From Gammaproteobacteria bacterium (lineage in GTDB: Bacteria; Pseudomonadota; Gammaproteobacteria; HyVt-429), in assembly GCA_022340345.1 (NCBI GenBank), contig JAJDOE010000086.1, positions 1 to 52,762 of the forward strand: a stretch of 52,762 nucleotides of DNA, given 5' to 3'. Position 1 is the first letter of the stretch; every line of letters starts with the position of its first letter. The notes under the pieces were generated by a model that was given only the letters and a program-made list of their open reading frames with translations, made no database searches and had not been told where the DNA came from. A program made the position numbers and the translations under genes. Of the stretch, positions 39,510 through 49,339 are shown piece after piece.

Positions 39510-42500
39510 ATGAGCGAACGTCTGGGAATTTCCGGCTCCCTGGCACGCCGGTTTCTCCGCTCGGAGATTACCCCTCTGCTGGCGCTGGTGGGCGTATTAC
39601 TCGGGGCCTTTGCCGTCGCCGTGACGCCACGGGAAGAAGAGCCGCAAATTCAGGTTACCTTCGCCAATGTCTTCATTCCCTTTCCCGGTGCAAGTCCGCG
39701 GGAAGTTGAGGAACTGGTAACCGCCTCTGCGGAGCAGGTGCTCTCCGAGCTCGAAGGCGTAAAGCACATTTATTCCATTTCCCGTCGCGACATGGCGACC
39801 CTGTCCGTCGAGTTTGAAGTAGGCGAGAACCGCACCGAGGCCATCGTGCGCCTCTACAATGCGATCTACTCCAATAGCGACTGGCTGCCCGCCAACGCGG
39901 GAATCGGCCAGCCCGTAATCAAACCCCGCGGCATCGATGACGTTCCCATCGTAACCCTAACGCTGTGGACGGAAGATGAAAGTCGCGGTGGTCACGATCT
40001 GAAAAAGGTCGCGCACGCGCTGGAAGCGGAACTTAAGCGGGTACCGGGCACGCGGGATATCGAGACCATTGGTGGCCCGGACACGGTCGTGCGGGTGTTG
40101 CTGGACCCGCAGCGGCTGGCGGCCCACGGGCTGGAGGTGGCCGATCTGCGTCGCACCCTGGAAGGCGCCAACGTGGCGGCACAGGCCGGCTCGCTGGTTT
40201 CCGAAAACGGCGAGATCGCGGTGCAGGCGGGCGACTTCCTGAGCGAGCCGCAGGAAATCGGCGACCTGGTGGTCGCCGCCCACCAGGGTCGGCCGGTAAG
40301 CCTGCGTGACGTAGCAGAGATTCGCTTTGGCGCGGCGCCACCGCGCCAGTACGTGTGGATGGGCACCGGGCCGGCGGCGGACGACAAGCAGATCGGTGTC
40401 CGTGGCGAGTTTCCGGCCGTCACCCTGGCGGTGGCAAAAAAACCGGGTACCAACGCGGTGGAGATCGCCGAGCAGGTAATCGCACGTTTCGAGGCGCTCA
40501 AGGGTACGTTTGTTCCGCAGGGGATTCAGGCGACGGTAACCCGCAATTACGGTGAGACCGCGGACCAGAAGGCCCGCAAGCTGATCACCAAGCTGGTTTT
40601 CGCCACCTTGTCGGTGGTGCTGCTGGTTCTGTTTACGCTCGGCTGGCGGGAAGCCCTGGTGGTGGGCATCGCCGTTACCGTGACCCTGGCGATTACACTT
40701 TTCGCTTCCTGGGCATGGGGCTTCACTCTCAACCGGGTATCGCTGTTCGCCCTGATCTTTTCCATTGGCATCCTGGTGGACGACGCCATCGTGATCGTAG
40801 AGAACATCCACCGCCATATGCAGATGGGGAAACAGAGCTTCCTGGAAGCGATTCCGGTGGCGGTGGACGAGGTTGGCGGGCCTACGATTCTCGCCACCTT
40901 TACCGTCATCGCCGCGTTGTTGCCGATGGCGTTCGTAACCGGGCTGATGGGTCCCTACATGAGCCCTATTCCCATCAATGCCAGCATGGGCATGCTGATT
41001 TCCCTGCTGGTGGCGCTCATCGTTACACCGTGGCTTGCGTATCGCCTGCTGCACCGCGGTAGTCATTCCAGTTCGCCCGGCCGCGTCGACGACCGCCTGC
41101 GTGGGGTCTTCGAAAAACTGATGCGACCGTTCCTGCGCGGCAGCGACGGACGTCGCGCCCGCTGGTTGCTGGCCGGTGGCCTCGCCGTGCTGATCGTAAT
41201 TTCCGTGGGACTGGTGGCGGGCAAACTGGTGGTCCTGAAGATGCTGCCATTCGACAACAAATCCGAGTTCCAGGTCGTGGTGGACTTGCCGGAGGGTACC
41301 AGCCTGGAGGAGACCGCGCGGGTGCTGGCGGATCTGGGCCGCCAACTGGCGGAGGTGCCGGAAGTCACCGACTATGAGGTGTACGCGGGCACCGCCTCGC
41401 CAATCAACTTCAATGGCCTGGTGCGCCAGTACCATCTGCGCAGCGGATCGCACCTGGGCGACATTCAGGTCAACCTGGCCGACAAGCATCGGCGGCAGCG
41501 CAGCAGTCACGAGATTGCACGCTCGGTGCGGGCGCCCTTGCAGCAGATCGCCCGGCGTTTCGGCGCCAACGTCAAGATTGTGGAGGTGCCACCAGGTCCG
41601 CCGGTGTTCGCTCCGCTGGTGGCGGAAATCTACGGGCTGGACTATGCAGGACAGATCGGAGTTGCCCAAAAAGTTCGCGAAGTATTTTCCAGCACCGCGG
41701 ATATCGTCGACGTGGATGACAGTATCGAAGCCGCCGCGCCCCGCTGGATCGTGCGGGTAGACCGGCGCAAGGCGGCGCTGCACGGCATCAGCCAGCAGGC
41801 GGTGGTTTCCACCCTGACCGCCGCGCTTGCCGGAGACGACGTGGGCTATCTGCATCGTGACAATGCCAAATACGCGGTGCCGATCCGGCTGCAGCTACCG
41901 CTCGCGGCGCAGGCGGACCTGCGCCAGGCACTGGCCCTGAAAGTGCGGGCCGCGGACGGCTCGCTGGTGGCGATCTCCGAATTTGCCGATCTGGAAAAGA
42001 CGACGATTGAACACTCTATCTATCACAAGGACTTGTTGCCGGTGGTGTTCGTCACCGGAGACATGGCGGGCGAACTGGACAGCCCCCTGTACGGCATGGG
42101 GTCCATTTCCGCGCGCCTGGATGAGGCGGGCGTCGCCGGGGCGGCGGGTATCGAGCAGTACTGGATCGAGCCACCGGGGAACCCCTACCAATACGGCCTG
42201 AAATGGGATGGCGAGTGGCAGATCACGTACGAAACCTTCCGCGACATGGGCATCGCCTACTCGGTGGGGCTGATCCTCATCTACCTGCTGGTGGTGGGCC
42301 AGTTCCGGTCCTACCTGGTGCCGCTGATCATCATGATTCCCATCCCGCTGACCGTCATCGGTGTGATGCCGGGCCACGCCTTGCTGGGGGCCACGTTCAC
42401 GGCCACTTCCATGATTGGCATGATCGCGCTGGCGGGGATCATCGTGCGCAACTCGATCCTGCTGGTGGATTTCATCAACGATGAACTGCGCCAGGGAACA

Positions 42501-42740
42501 CCCTTTGACGAGGCGGTACTGCGCTCTGGTGTCGCTCGCACCAAGCCGATACTGCTGACCGCGCTGGCGGCGATCCTTGGCGCACTGTTCATCCTGGATG
42601 ACCCAATCTTCAGCGGTCTCGCCGTCGCGCTGATCTTCGGTCTGTTGGTCTCCACCCTGCTGACCCTGGTGGTCATTCCAGTGATGTACTACGCGTTCAT
42701 GGCAAAACGCGTTGCCGTGGGCGCTGACGAGAGCGCCTGA
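39510..42740 (+). CDS. RND efflux permease (AcrB-type)
   Basis: A 1076-residue proton-driven permease with the standard layout: TM1, a large periplasmic loop, TM2-6, a cytoplasmic linker, TM7, a second periplasmic loop and TM8-12. The TM4 proton-relay pair is present (SIGILVDDAIVIVENIHRH), as is GPYMSPIPINASMGMLISLL. Its periplasmic sequence is not close to AcrB itself, so the substrate (drug, lipid or other hydrophobic compound) cannot be predicted. It directly follows the adaptor gene and is the second gene of a two-gene operon. No regulator of TetR or MarR type is adjacent. Confidence 0.95.
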   Translation: MSERLGISGSLARRFLRSEITPLLALVGVLLGAFAVAVTPREEEPQIQVTFANVFIPFPGASPREVEELVTASAEQVLSELEGVKHIYSISRRDMATLSVEFEVGENRTEAIVRLYNAIYSNSDWLPANAGIGQPVIKPRGIDDVPIVTLTLWTEDESRGGHDLKKVAHALEAELKRVPGTRDIETIGGPDTVVRVLLDPQRLAAHGLEVADLRRTLEGANVAAQAGSLVSENGEIAVQAGDFLSEPQEIGDLVVAAHQGRPVSLRDVAEIRFGAAPPRQYVWMGTGPAADDKQIGVRGEFPAVTLAVAKKPGTNAVEIAEQVIARFEALKGTFVPQGIQATVTRNYGETADQKARKLITKLVFATLSVVLLVLFTLGWREALVVGIAVTVTLAITLFASWAWGFTLNRVSLFALIFSIGILVDDAIVIVENIHRHMQMGKQSFLEAIPVAVDEVGGPTILATFTVIAALLPMAFVTGLMGPYMSPIPINASMGMLISLLVALIVTPWLAYRLLHRGSHSSSPGRVDDRLRGVFEKLMRPFLRGSDGRRARWLLAGGLAVLIVISVGLVAGKLVVLKMLPFDNKSEFQVVVDLPEGTSLEETARVLADLGRQLAEVPEVTDYEVYAGTASPINFNGLVRQYHLRSGSHLGDIQVNLADKHRRQRSSHEIARSVRAPLQQIARRFGANVKIVEVPPGPPVFAPLVAEIYGLDYAGQIGVAQKVREVFSSTADIVDVDDSIEAAAPRWIVRVDRRKAALHGISQQAVVSTLTAALAGDDVGYLHRDNAKYAVPIRLQLPLAAQADLRQALALKVRAADGSLVAISEFADLEKTTIEHSIYHKDLLPVVFVTGDMAGELDSPLYGMGSISARLDEAGVAGAAGIEQYWIEPPGNPYQYGLKWDGEWQITYETFRDMGIAYSVGLILIYLLVVGQFRSYLVPLIIMIPIPLTVIGVMPGHALLGATFTATSMIGMIALAGIIVRNSILLVDFINDELRQGTPFDEAVLRSGVARTKPILLTALAAILGALFILDDPIFSGLAVALIFGLLVSTLLTLVVIPVMYYAFMAKRVAVGADESA

Positions 42741-42826
42741 AAAAGGCGATTGAGCCCACCGCGGTTCGCGAATCCGGCACGAATTGCCGGTTGAACCCAT
42801 GCCCGGCCAGGCCGCATGATTCCGGG

Positions 42827-44116
42827 GTGGACCTGAGCGGCAAAAAATCTACCGGGCGCTACACCCTGAAGGAAGTGCTGGGACAGGGCAGCACCGCCAC
42901 CGTGCACCGGGCCTGGGATTCCTTCCAGGATCGCGATGTCGCCATCAAGACCCACGACGCAGCTTCCCTGGACGCGCCGGAAGGCATCGAACTGCAGCGA
43001 AAGATGTTCTTTCGCGAGGCCCAGGCCGCGGGTCGCCTGAAGCATCCGGGAATCACCGAGGTCTACGATGCGCTGCTCGACGATGAAACCTATGCGCTGG
43101 TCATGGAATACGTCGAAGGCGGCCGCACCCTGGCGGAGCATTGCCAGGTGGATAAGCTGCTGCCGGTGGAGCGGGTGGTGGAGATCATCCATTCCTGCGC
43201 CAGCGCCATGGAATTTGCGCATCGCCACGGCGTGGTGCACCGGGACATCAAGCCGTCCAATATCCTGCTTACCGGGGATGGCCAGGTAAAACTCACGGAT
43301 TTCGGCATCGCTTTCCTGCCGGAATCCGAGTCCACGGATTTCCACACCATCCTGGGTACACCCATGTACATCGCACCGGAACAGGTGCGGGACGAGGAGG
43401 TGACCGGCCAGGCGGACATCTACTCGCTGGGGGTAGTGACCTTCGAACTGCTGACCGGCCGCCGCTTGTTTAACGCCGACAACATTCCGGCGCTGATGCA
43501 CAAGGTGCTGAACGCGCCGTTGCCGAAGGCGGGGGATTTTCGCGAAGGTATCCCGGAGGTCCTGGAGCGCATTCTCGCACGCATGCTGGCGCGCGATACC
43601 AGCAAACGCTACCGGCACGCCCGAGACGTAGCCGCCGACCTGTCCCTGGTTTTCGACCTGATGAAGGCGCCGCCGACCGAGGTTCCCGACCTGGACAAGT
43701 TCCGGCTCGCGCGCAAGCTGGATTTTTTTCGCCGGTTTCCCGATGCCCAGGTCTGGGAATTTATCCACGCCAGTGTCTGGCGGCGCTTTAACGCCGGCCA
43801 ATCGATCCTGCGGGCCGGCGACATCGACCGTTCGTTGTACATCATGGCAAGCGGAGAAGCGGTAGCCAGGAAAGACGGCCGGCCGCTGAACGCCCTGGCC
43901 GCGGGAGACTGCTTTGGCGAGATCGGTTACCTCACCCGCGGCAAGCGAACCGCCGACGTGGTTGCCCAGACCGAAGTATTGTTGATCAAGGTAAAAGCCA
44001 GCATGCTGGACCGGGCCTCTCGCGACTGCCAACTGCTCTTCTATCGACGCTTCCTGCACACCACGATCGAACGCCTGGTGCGCATCAGCGACGACTACAC
44101 GATTGGAGGTGACTGA
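42827..44116 (+). CDS. Ser/Thr protein kinase fused to a C-terminal cyclic-nucleotide-binding domain
   Basis: A 429-residue soluble protein. The kinase domain (about 10-280) has GQGSTATVHRAWD, Lys41 (VAIK), HRDIKPSN (Asp140) and DFG (Asp158), all intact. The CNB domain (about 315-425) has a full cassette: F363-G364-E365 and R374-T375 in FGEIGYLTRGKRTADV. Arg-Thr at this place is the pattern of cGMP-preferring sites in eukaryotic protein kinase G, but a preference here is only a suggestion. No membrane helix is seen. Starts are uncertain: GTG at 42827 gives a normal short lead; an in-frame TTG at 42791 is possible. It converges on a two-component system. Confidence 0.88.
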   Translation: MDLSGKKSTGRYTLKEVLGQGSTATVHRAWDSFQDRDVAIKTHDAASLDAPEGIELQRKMFFREAQAAGRLKHPGITEVYDALLDDETYALVMEYVEGGRTLAEHCQVDKLLPVERVVEIIHSCASAMEFAHRHGVVHRDIKPSNILLTGDGQVKLTDFGIAFLPESESTDFHTILGTPMYIAPEQVRDEEVTGQADIYSLGVVTFELLTGRRLFNADNIPALMHKVLNAPLPKAGDFREGIPEVLERILARMLARDTSKRYRHARDVAADLSLVFDLMKAPPTEVPDLDKFRLARKLDFFRRFPDAQVWEFIHASVWRRFNAGQSILRAGDIDRSLYIMASGEAVARKDGRPLNALAAGDCFGEIGYLTRGKRTADVVAQTEVLLIKVKASMLDRASRDCQLLFYRRFLHTTIERLVRISDDYTIGGD

Positions 44117-44128
44117 ACTTCACTGGTC

Positions 44129-44165
44129 GCCGTTGGACTGCTGACGAACGCGTGGTGGCAACGGC
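44129..44165. terminator. stem-loop in convergent gap
   Basis: GCCGTTG (44129-44135) and CAACGGC (44159-44165) are perfect 7-bp complements across a 23-base loop, filling most of the gap between the kinase-CNB gene and the response regulator gene. No T-run follows. Confidence 0.35.
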
Positions 44166-44179
44166 CGCCGAAGATTCGC

Positions 44180-44857
44180 CTACTCCTGCCTGGTTTCGAT
44201 CAGGTAGCCGAATCCGCGACGGGTCTGAATTAGCCCGTCCTTGCAATACACCCGCAGCTTCCTGCGGATCGAGCTCACCAGGACTTCAATGACATTGCTC
44301 GTGGTTTCGGAATTGGCGTCGTTCAAGAGTTCCCACAAGCGTTCCTTGGAGATCACCCGCCCGCGCTGCAAGGCCAGTTGCTCGACAATGCGGTACTCGG
44401 AGGGTGTCAACGGGATGACGTCGCCCTTGCCCAGCACCCGGCGACGGGCCATATCCACGGTAATCGTACCCACTACTATGCGCGGGTCCTTGCTGTTATG
44501 GCGCCGGCGAGCCAGGGCTTTCAGGCGTGCAACCAGCTCTTCGAATGCGAACGGCTTTACCAGGTAATCATCCGCGCCGATGTCGAGGCCACGCACCCGG
44601 TCATCCACCTGGTCTTTTGCGGAAAGAATCAGAACCTGCACCTTGTTGCCGTCCCGGCGCAAGGCGCGCAACATTTCCAAGCCATCCATGCTCGGCATCA
44701 TGATGTCGAGAATCAGGATGTCGTAGTCATTGCTACGCGCATAGGCGAGACCCTCCCGACCGTCCGCTGCCTGGTCGATCGTGAACCCCGACCGCCGCAG
44801 TCCTTCTCCCAGTGCGCGGCGCAGGCGCGACGAATCTTCCACGATCAGGATTTTCAT
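44180..44857 (-). CDS. OmpR/PhoB-family response regulator
   Basis: A 225-residue regulator. The receiver domain (1-118) has the acidic pair near residues 7-8, the phospho-acceptor Asp51 (ILDIMMP) and the conserved lysine in LVKPF (about 102). The winged-helix domain (about 128-222) has LTPSEYRIVEQLAL and VSSIRRKLRV. It is the partner of the histidine kinase encoded just upstream on the same strand, with a 66-base gap. Target genes are unknown; the divergent asparagine synthetase gene is a candidate by position only. Confidence 0.94.
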   Translation of the reverse strand: MKILIVEDSSRLRRALGEGLRRSGFTIDQAADGREGLAYARSNDYDILILDIMMPSMDGLEMLRALRRDGNKVQVLILSAKDQVDDRVRGLDIGADDYLVKPFAFEELVARLKALARRRHNSKDPRIVVGTITVDMARRRVLGKGDVIPLTPSEYRIVEQLALQRGRVISKERLWELLNDANSETTSNVIEVLVSSIRRKLRVYCKDGLIQTRRGFGYLIETRQE

Positions 44858-44923
44858 CGGGCGTTATCCCGCCAGGTAAGGATGAAAATTTCTGAACAAC
44901 GGTGGGTCACCAGCACGGGTGCA

Positions 44924-46405
44924 CTAGGCCACGCGCAGCCCACCCAGGGTAATACGGAAGCGATGGTTGGGGTCGAGCCGTGCCCCTACCCGCAGACCCA
45001 GGCGGTCAGCGAGTGCCTTTACCAGGGCCAGTCCAAGGCCCGCGTGTCCGCTACCGCTACGGTCTGGATCCTTTCGCCAGAAGCGATCGAAAAGGTGATT
45101 GAGGTCCTGCTCGTCAACCTTATCCGTGGCATTGCTCACTGACAGGCTGGTTCCCTCGCTGTCCGCGCGAACCTCCAGTTGGATGATACTGCCGTCGTTT
45201 GCGTAGGCGACCGCGTTGGACAATATATTGGAAAGAATCAGCTCAAGGCCGCGTGCGTCGCTGCGTACCCGGGCCAGGCCGTTCAGATCGGCCTCCAGGG
45301 AAAGTTTCCGGGCATCGGCAGTGGGCCGCAGGCGCTCCCATACGAGGTTGATACAGCGATTGAGGTCAATGTCCGATTCCGCGACTTCAAGGTGCCCGGC
45401 GTCGCAGCGGGCCAGCGTGAGCAGATTGGTTACGATCTGGCTCATGTCCTCGGTGATGTCGACCAAATCATCAAAAAAGCGCGAGACCATTTCCTGGTCG
45501 TCGGGCCAGCGGCGCCCTACCTCCGCCAGGGTGCGCAGTTCCGCCAGGGGCGTACGCAGTTCGTGGGCGACGTCACCGGAGAATCGCTTCTCGCGCGCGA
45601 ACGCCGATTCCAGTCTCTCCAGCAACGCATTGACCTGTCGGGTAATGGGAGCGAGTTCCGATGGCACGTCTCCGGATAGGCGATGGGTAAGGGTGTCTGC
45701 GTCCAGCCGCCGGACCTCGTGACCAATCGCCCGCAGGGGCGCTAGCCCGCGGCGGACGGAAAACAGGGCGATGGCACCCGCACCCAGCAACGTAAGCAGC
45801 AGGTACCCGCCAACGGCGAGGCGCACAAACAGAATCTCTGTATCCAGCTGTTCGCGGCTGCGGGCGACCGTCGCCTGAAGCCACTCGGGTGCGCGAATCG
45901 GTTGCGGTTTTACATTGTCTTCCGGATCCGGGATCTCCTGGCGTGCGGGGAACGGCAGGTCGACCGCGCGGCCGTTTCGGCCATCGGGGAGCGAAAGGTT
46001 CCGGAATCGGATTTCGGATGCATTCCCAGGGCTTGCGAGAATCGCGGCGGTCTTGCCCAGGCTGGGTGATTGCGCCAGCAAGCCACCGTTGTGGTGATGT
46101 AGTTCAAAGTACTCGGGTTCCTCCAGCGCGGCGAACTCCGGCATCATTGAAGGTACGAATTCAAATTCGATGGCTCCCTCCACGCTCTGTTCGGTGAGCG
46201 AAACCAGGGACTGGGCTCGGGCCAGAAGGATCGCGTCAAAATCGTCCTGTAACCGGGTTCGCAGCAGGTATTCCGCCAGCAGGCCGACGGCCAGAATCAG
46301 CAGGCCCAGACCGAAGCAGAGGGACCGCAACAGGTGGCGGTTGATGGATGGTGTTGCCAAAGGGCGGAGCTCCAGCACGTCAGCAGGGGCCCGGCATGGT
46401 GCCAT
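44924..46405 (-). CDS. sensor histidine kinase
   Basis: A 493-residue membrane kinase with two transmembrane helices (about 27-47 and 195-217), a periplasmic sensor domain between them, a HAMP-like linker, the H-box FSGDVAHELRTPLAEL, and the ATP-binding N and G boxes (ILSNILSNAVAYA, GHAGLGLALVKALADRLGL). It should phosphorylate the response regulator encoded downstream. The only ATG near the N terminus is at 46405; GTG codons at 46462 and 46378 are alternatives and none has a good ribosome site. The 46405 start leaves 92 bases for promoters facing the asparagine synthetase gene. Confidence 0.92.
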   Translation of the reverse strand: MAPCRAPADVLELRPLATPSINRHLLRSLCFGLGLLILAVGLLAEYLLRTRLQDDFDAILLARAQSLVSLTEQSVEGAIEFEFVPSMMPEFAALEEPEYFELHHHNGGLLAQSPSLGKTAAILASPGNASEIRFRNLSLPDGRNGRAVDLPFPARQEIPDPEDNVKPQPIRAPEWLQATVARSREQLDTEILFVRLAVGGYLLLTLLGAGAIALFSVRRGLAPLRAIGHEVRRLDADTLTHRLSGDVPSELAPITRQVNALLERLESAFAREKRFSGDVAHELRTPLAELRTLAEVGRRWPDDQEMVSRFFDDLVDITEDMSQIVTNLLTLARCDAGHLEVAESDIDLNRCINLVWERLRPTADARKLSLEADLNGLARVRSDARGLELILSNILSNAVAYANDGSIIQLEVRADSEGTSLSVSNATDKVDEQDLNHLFDRFWRKDPDRSGSGHAGLGLALVKALADRLGLRVGARLDPNHRFRITLGGLRVA

Positions 46406-46497
46406 ACAAAGCTGGGGACTGTCTGAGCAGCCCTTCAGCGTACCTTCAGGTTCAAGGCTCACAGTCGGGGTACGGTCTTCAGGATATTCCCCGAACC

Positions 46498-48315
46498 ATG
46501 TGCGGCATTGCTGGCCTTCTCCTGAGTCCCCCGCTCCGGGTCGACCCAGCGGTCCTTGACGCGATGCTTGGTCGGCTTGCTCATCGTGGTCCGGATTCCA
46601 CCGGCCTGCACATGGATGGCCGCGTCGGTCTTGCCCATGCGCGCCTTTCCATCATCGACCTGGAGGGCGGGAGGCAGCCCATCTACAGCGAGGACCGGCG
46701 GCTGGTGCTCGTAGCCAATGGCGAGATTTACAATGCCCCGGAACTGCGTGCCCTGCTGACCGCCCGCGGCTGCAAGTTTTCCACCGGCTCGGATTCCGAG
46801 ACCATTTTGCATGCCTACCGCGAGTTCGGAGACGATTTCGTGGAGCGGCTGCACGGTATGTTCGCCTTTGCACTGTGGGATGCCGGCGCCGGGCGACTGC
46901 TGTTGGCGCGTGACCGTCTCGGCATTAAGCCACTTTTCTGGACCCGAACGCCCGCCGGCCTCGCATTCGCCTCCGAGATCAAAGCGCTGCTTGCCTGGCC
47001 GGAACTGTCCGCGGAGGTTAACCCGTCCGCCCTGGCCCAGTATTTTGAGATGCAATGCGCGGTGGGCGAACATACCTTGCTGGCGGGTGTAGAAGGCGTG
47101 CCCCCCGGGGAGCTGCTCTCCATCAACGCTTCCGGCGAAGTCCACAGCCGGCCCTACTGGGACCCGCTCGCTATCCGGCCGCTGGAGGTGAACGCCGCCC
47201 AGGCAATCGAGTTGCTGGACGAAACCCTGCATACCGTTACCCGGGAACACCTGCGTTCTGACGTCCCCATCGGCCTGTTTCTTTCCGGGGGGGTGGACTC
47301 CGCCGCCGTCCTGGCGCTGATGCGCCGACAGTACACTGGGCCGCTGACCGCCTTCAGTTATTCCGGCGATCCGGGCGGCGACCCCGATTTAGCATTTGCC
47401 TGTTCGTTGGCGCGAAAATTCGGCCTGCACCATCACGTGCTCGGTTCTCCAGCAGGCGGTCTTCTCGATCGTCTGCCGGCGATGTTGTGGTTTTCGGATA
47501 GCCTGATCGATGATCGGGCCTGTCTTCCGTCGCTGGAACTCGCACGGGCTGCTCGAGCCGAAAACCTGAAGGTGGTCTTCACCGGCGAGGGGGGTGACGA
47601 GGTATTTGCCGGCTACTCCCGGTACCGAAAGCCAAGATTCGCGCGCTTGCCCGCGGCATTGCGCGCCCGCGGCAGCGGAGGGTTCCGGACTCGCGGTAAG
47701 GCGGACCGGTGGCGGGCCGACCTGTTCGCCCCGGAGCTGTTGGCCGCGGATCGCCATTGGCGTGATCGCAACCAGCAGGCATGGCGAGCTGGCCGCCGTA
47801 CCTTCAGTGACCTGGCGCGCATGCAGTACACGGACATGGTCACGTCGCTCCGCGAGCAGCTGCTGGTAAAGGCGGATCGCATGCTGATGGCGCATGGTAT
47901 CGAGGGACGAGTTCCCCTTCTGGACCATCGCGTGGTGGAGTTGGGATTGGCCCTGCCAGACCACTTGAAGGTCCGCGGACGCACCGGCAAAGTACTCCTG
48001 CGTGCCTGGGCACAGGATGCCACTGGTGTGCCCTATAGCCGGATGCGCAAGCGCGGTTTCGGCGCACCCATCGGCCAGGAACTGTGCGGCCGGCGTCTCG
48101 ACCAGTTGGAGCAGGTGGTGCCGGCGAATGTCGGCGTCCGTCGTTGGATTCGTGGGGACGGCCTGCGCGGAATGTTTTCGCGTCAGCGGCATCGTGGTGA
48201 CGCTGGCCGGGTGCTGGTAGCGGTTTTGCAATTCGCCCTCTGGCACCGTCTTCACGTGGAATTTCCCGGGCAATGCCCGGCGGATCGGCAGGACCCGGTG
48301 GAGGTTCTCGCGTAG
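46498..48315 (+). CDS. asnB: asparagine synthetase (glutamine-hydrolysing)
   Basis: A 605-residue class II glutamine amidotransferase/asparagine synthetase. The ATG at 46498 exposes Cys2 (MCGIAGLLLSP). Glutaminase residues RLSIIDL and NGEIYN follow, and the synthetase domain has the PP-loop FLSGGVDSAAV and FTGEGGDEVFAGYSRYRK. It converts aspartate to asparagine with glutamine and ATP, or amidates another carboxylate as many paralogues do. It differs from the NAGGN amidotransferase at 22925 in length and motifs and lacks its partner genes. The phosphoesterase gene follows 45 bases later on the same strand. The open frame upstream to 46348 is ignored, as cysteine must be at position 2. Confidence 0.9.
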   Translation: MCGIAGLLLSPPLRVDPAVLDAMLGRLAHRGPDSTGLHMDGRVGLAHARLSIIDLEGGRQPIYSEDRRLVLVANGEIYNAPELRALLTARGCKFSTGSDSETILHAYREFGDDFVERLHGMFAFALWDAGAGRLLLARDRLGIKPLFWTRTPAGLAFASEIKALLAWPELSAEVNPSALAQYFEMQCAVGEHTLLAGVEGVPPGELLSINASGEVHSRPYWDPLAIRPLEVNAAQAIELLDETLHTVTREHLRSDVPIGLFLSGGVDSAAVLALMRRQYTGPLTAFSYSGDPGGDPDLAFACSLARKFGLHHHVLGSPAGGLLDRLPAMLWFSDSLIDDRACLPSLELARAARAENLKVVFTGEGGDEVFAGYSRYRKPRFARLPAALRARGSGGFRTRGKADRWRADLFAPELLAADRHWRDRNQQAWRAGRRTFSDLARMQYTDMVTSLREQLLVKADRMLMAHGIEGRVPLLDHRVVELGLALPDHLKVRGRTGKVLLRAWAQDATGVPYSRMRKRGFGAPIGQELCGRRLDQLEQVVPANVGVRRWIRGDGLRGMFSRQRHRGDAGRVLVAVLQFALWHRLHVEFPGQCPADRQDPVEVLA

Positions 48316-48360
48316 CGGTTGGTAGCGGTCGGCACCCGCGTCATACTGGTGCCCCTGTCC

Positions 48361-49317
48361 ATGCAACTATTCCGCCTCTTTCGGATTTTTTCCGTTTTGC
48401 TGGTCGCCGGCGTTCTGCTTGTGATCGTCCTCAAGATTTCGCGGATGCCGTGGACCCCCATGGGGAACCTGGTGCAGCAACGCGCTGCGGCTGCCGGACT
48501 GACCCTGTTCGCTTTCGGCGATTCCGGCACCGGTGGGCCCGAGCAGCGTGCGGTGGCCGCCGCCATGGAGGCCCGTTGCAGGCTACTGGGCGGCGTGGAT
48601 GGACTCGTCCTGCTGGGGGATATCGTCTACCCGGCGGGGGTGCAGTCGGCGAGCGATCCATTGTGGCAGGAGCGGGTGTGGGATATGTACAGCGGCCCGT
48701 GCCTGGGCGCGGTACCGATATACCCGGTGCTGGGCAACCACGACTATCTAGGCAACGCACGAGCGGTGGTCGCGCACTCCCGGATCAATCCGCGCTGGCA
48801 CTTTCCCCATCGCTTCTATGAAGTGCGTTTTGGTGCCTTGCTGCGGCTGTTCGCGGTGGACAACTGGTTCTACGATTTCTGTCTGGATCCGGATCGGTGC
48901 GCCATGGCTTTTCTCGGCCGGGCGCTGGAGCAGGGTGACGACGCAACGCGACCGTGGCGGATTGCGATATCCCACTATCCACTGACAAGCGCGAGCGCCA
49001 AGGGCGGCGCACACCGGGGTGGTCTGCGCGGATGGCTAACGCGTCCGATCGTGTGCGGCCGCATAGACGCCTGGCTTGCGGGACATGCCCACCATCTGGA
49101 ACACCGTACCTTGGCAGACTGCGGAATCGAACACCTGGTTTCCGGCGGCGGCGGCAAGCAAACCTACAAGGTGCGCAAAGATGAGCCGGGCGTCGCCTTC
49201 GCCCGGCAGACACACGGTTTCCTCGAGATCGAAGCGGACCCGAACCAGTTGCGGTTCCGGTTTTTCGACTCTGCCGGTCGGGGGCTGTATGCGTTTCGTC
49301 GCTCCCGCGGGAGCTGA
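48361..49317 (+). CDS. membrane-anchored metallophosphoesterase (purple acid phosphatase-like)
   Basis: A 318-residue protein with an N-terminal membrane anchor (about 4-26, LFRLFRIFSVLLVAGVLLVI) and a calcineurin-like phosphoesterase domain. The five metal motifs are visible: FGDSG, LLGDIVYPAG, GNHDYLG, SHYPL and AGHAHHLEH. The order and spacing resemble tartrate-resistant acid phosphatases. It probably hydrolyses a phosphomonoester in the periplasm; the substrate is unknown. I use the ATG at 48361; a TTG at 48319 in the same frame is possible, and neither has a clear ribosome site. It may be co-transcribed with the asparagine synthetase gene. Confidence 0.85.
   Translation: MQLFRLFRIFSVLLVAGVLLVIVLKISRMPWTPMGNLVQQRAAAAGLTLFAFGDSGTGGPEQRAVAAAMEARCRLLGGVDGLVLLGDIVYPAGVQSASDPLWQERVWDMYSGPCLGAVPIYPVLGNHDYLGNARAVVAHSRINPRWHFPHRFYEVRFGALLRLFAVDNWFYDFCLDPDRCAMAFLGRALEQGDDATRPWRIAISHYPLTSASAKGGAHRGGLRGWLTRPIVCGRIDAWLAGHAHHLEHRTLADCGIEHLVSGGGGKQTYKVRKDEPGVAFARQTHGFLEIEADPNQLRFRFFDSAGRGLYAFRRSRGS
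49301..49314. terminator. palindrome at the 3' end of the phosphoesterase gene
   Basis: GCTCCCGCGGGAGC is a perfect 14-bp palindrome ending one base before the phosphoesterase stop, able to fold as GCTCC-cgcg-GGAGC. It faces the convergent OsmC-like gene 22 bases away. No T-run follows. Confidence 0.3.
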
Positions 49318-49339
49318 GCGCCCCGCGGTTCATCACTCC

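Noticed and set aside
39957-41855. 632-codon open frame antisense to the RND permease gene
   Set aside because: High GC keeps the opposite strand open. The translation is rich in His, Gln and Arg with no domain, and the permease on the plus strand is unmistakable.
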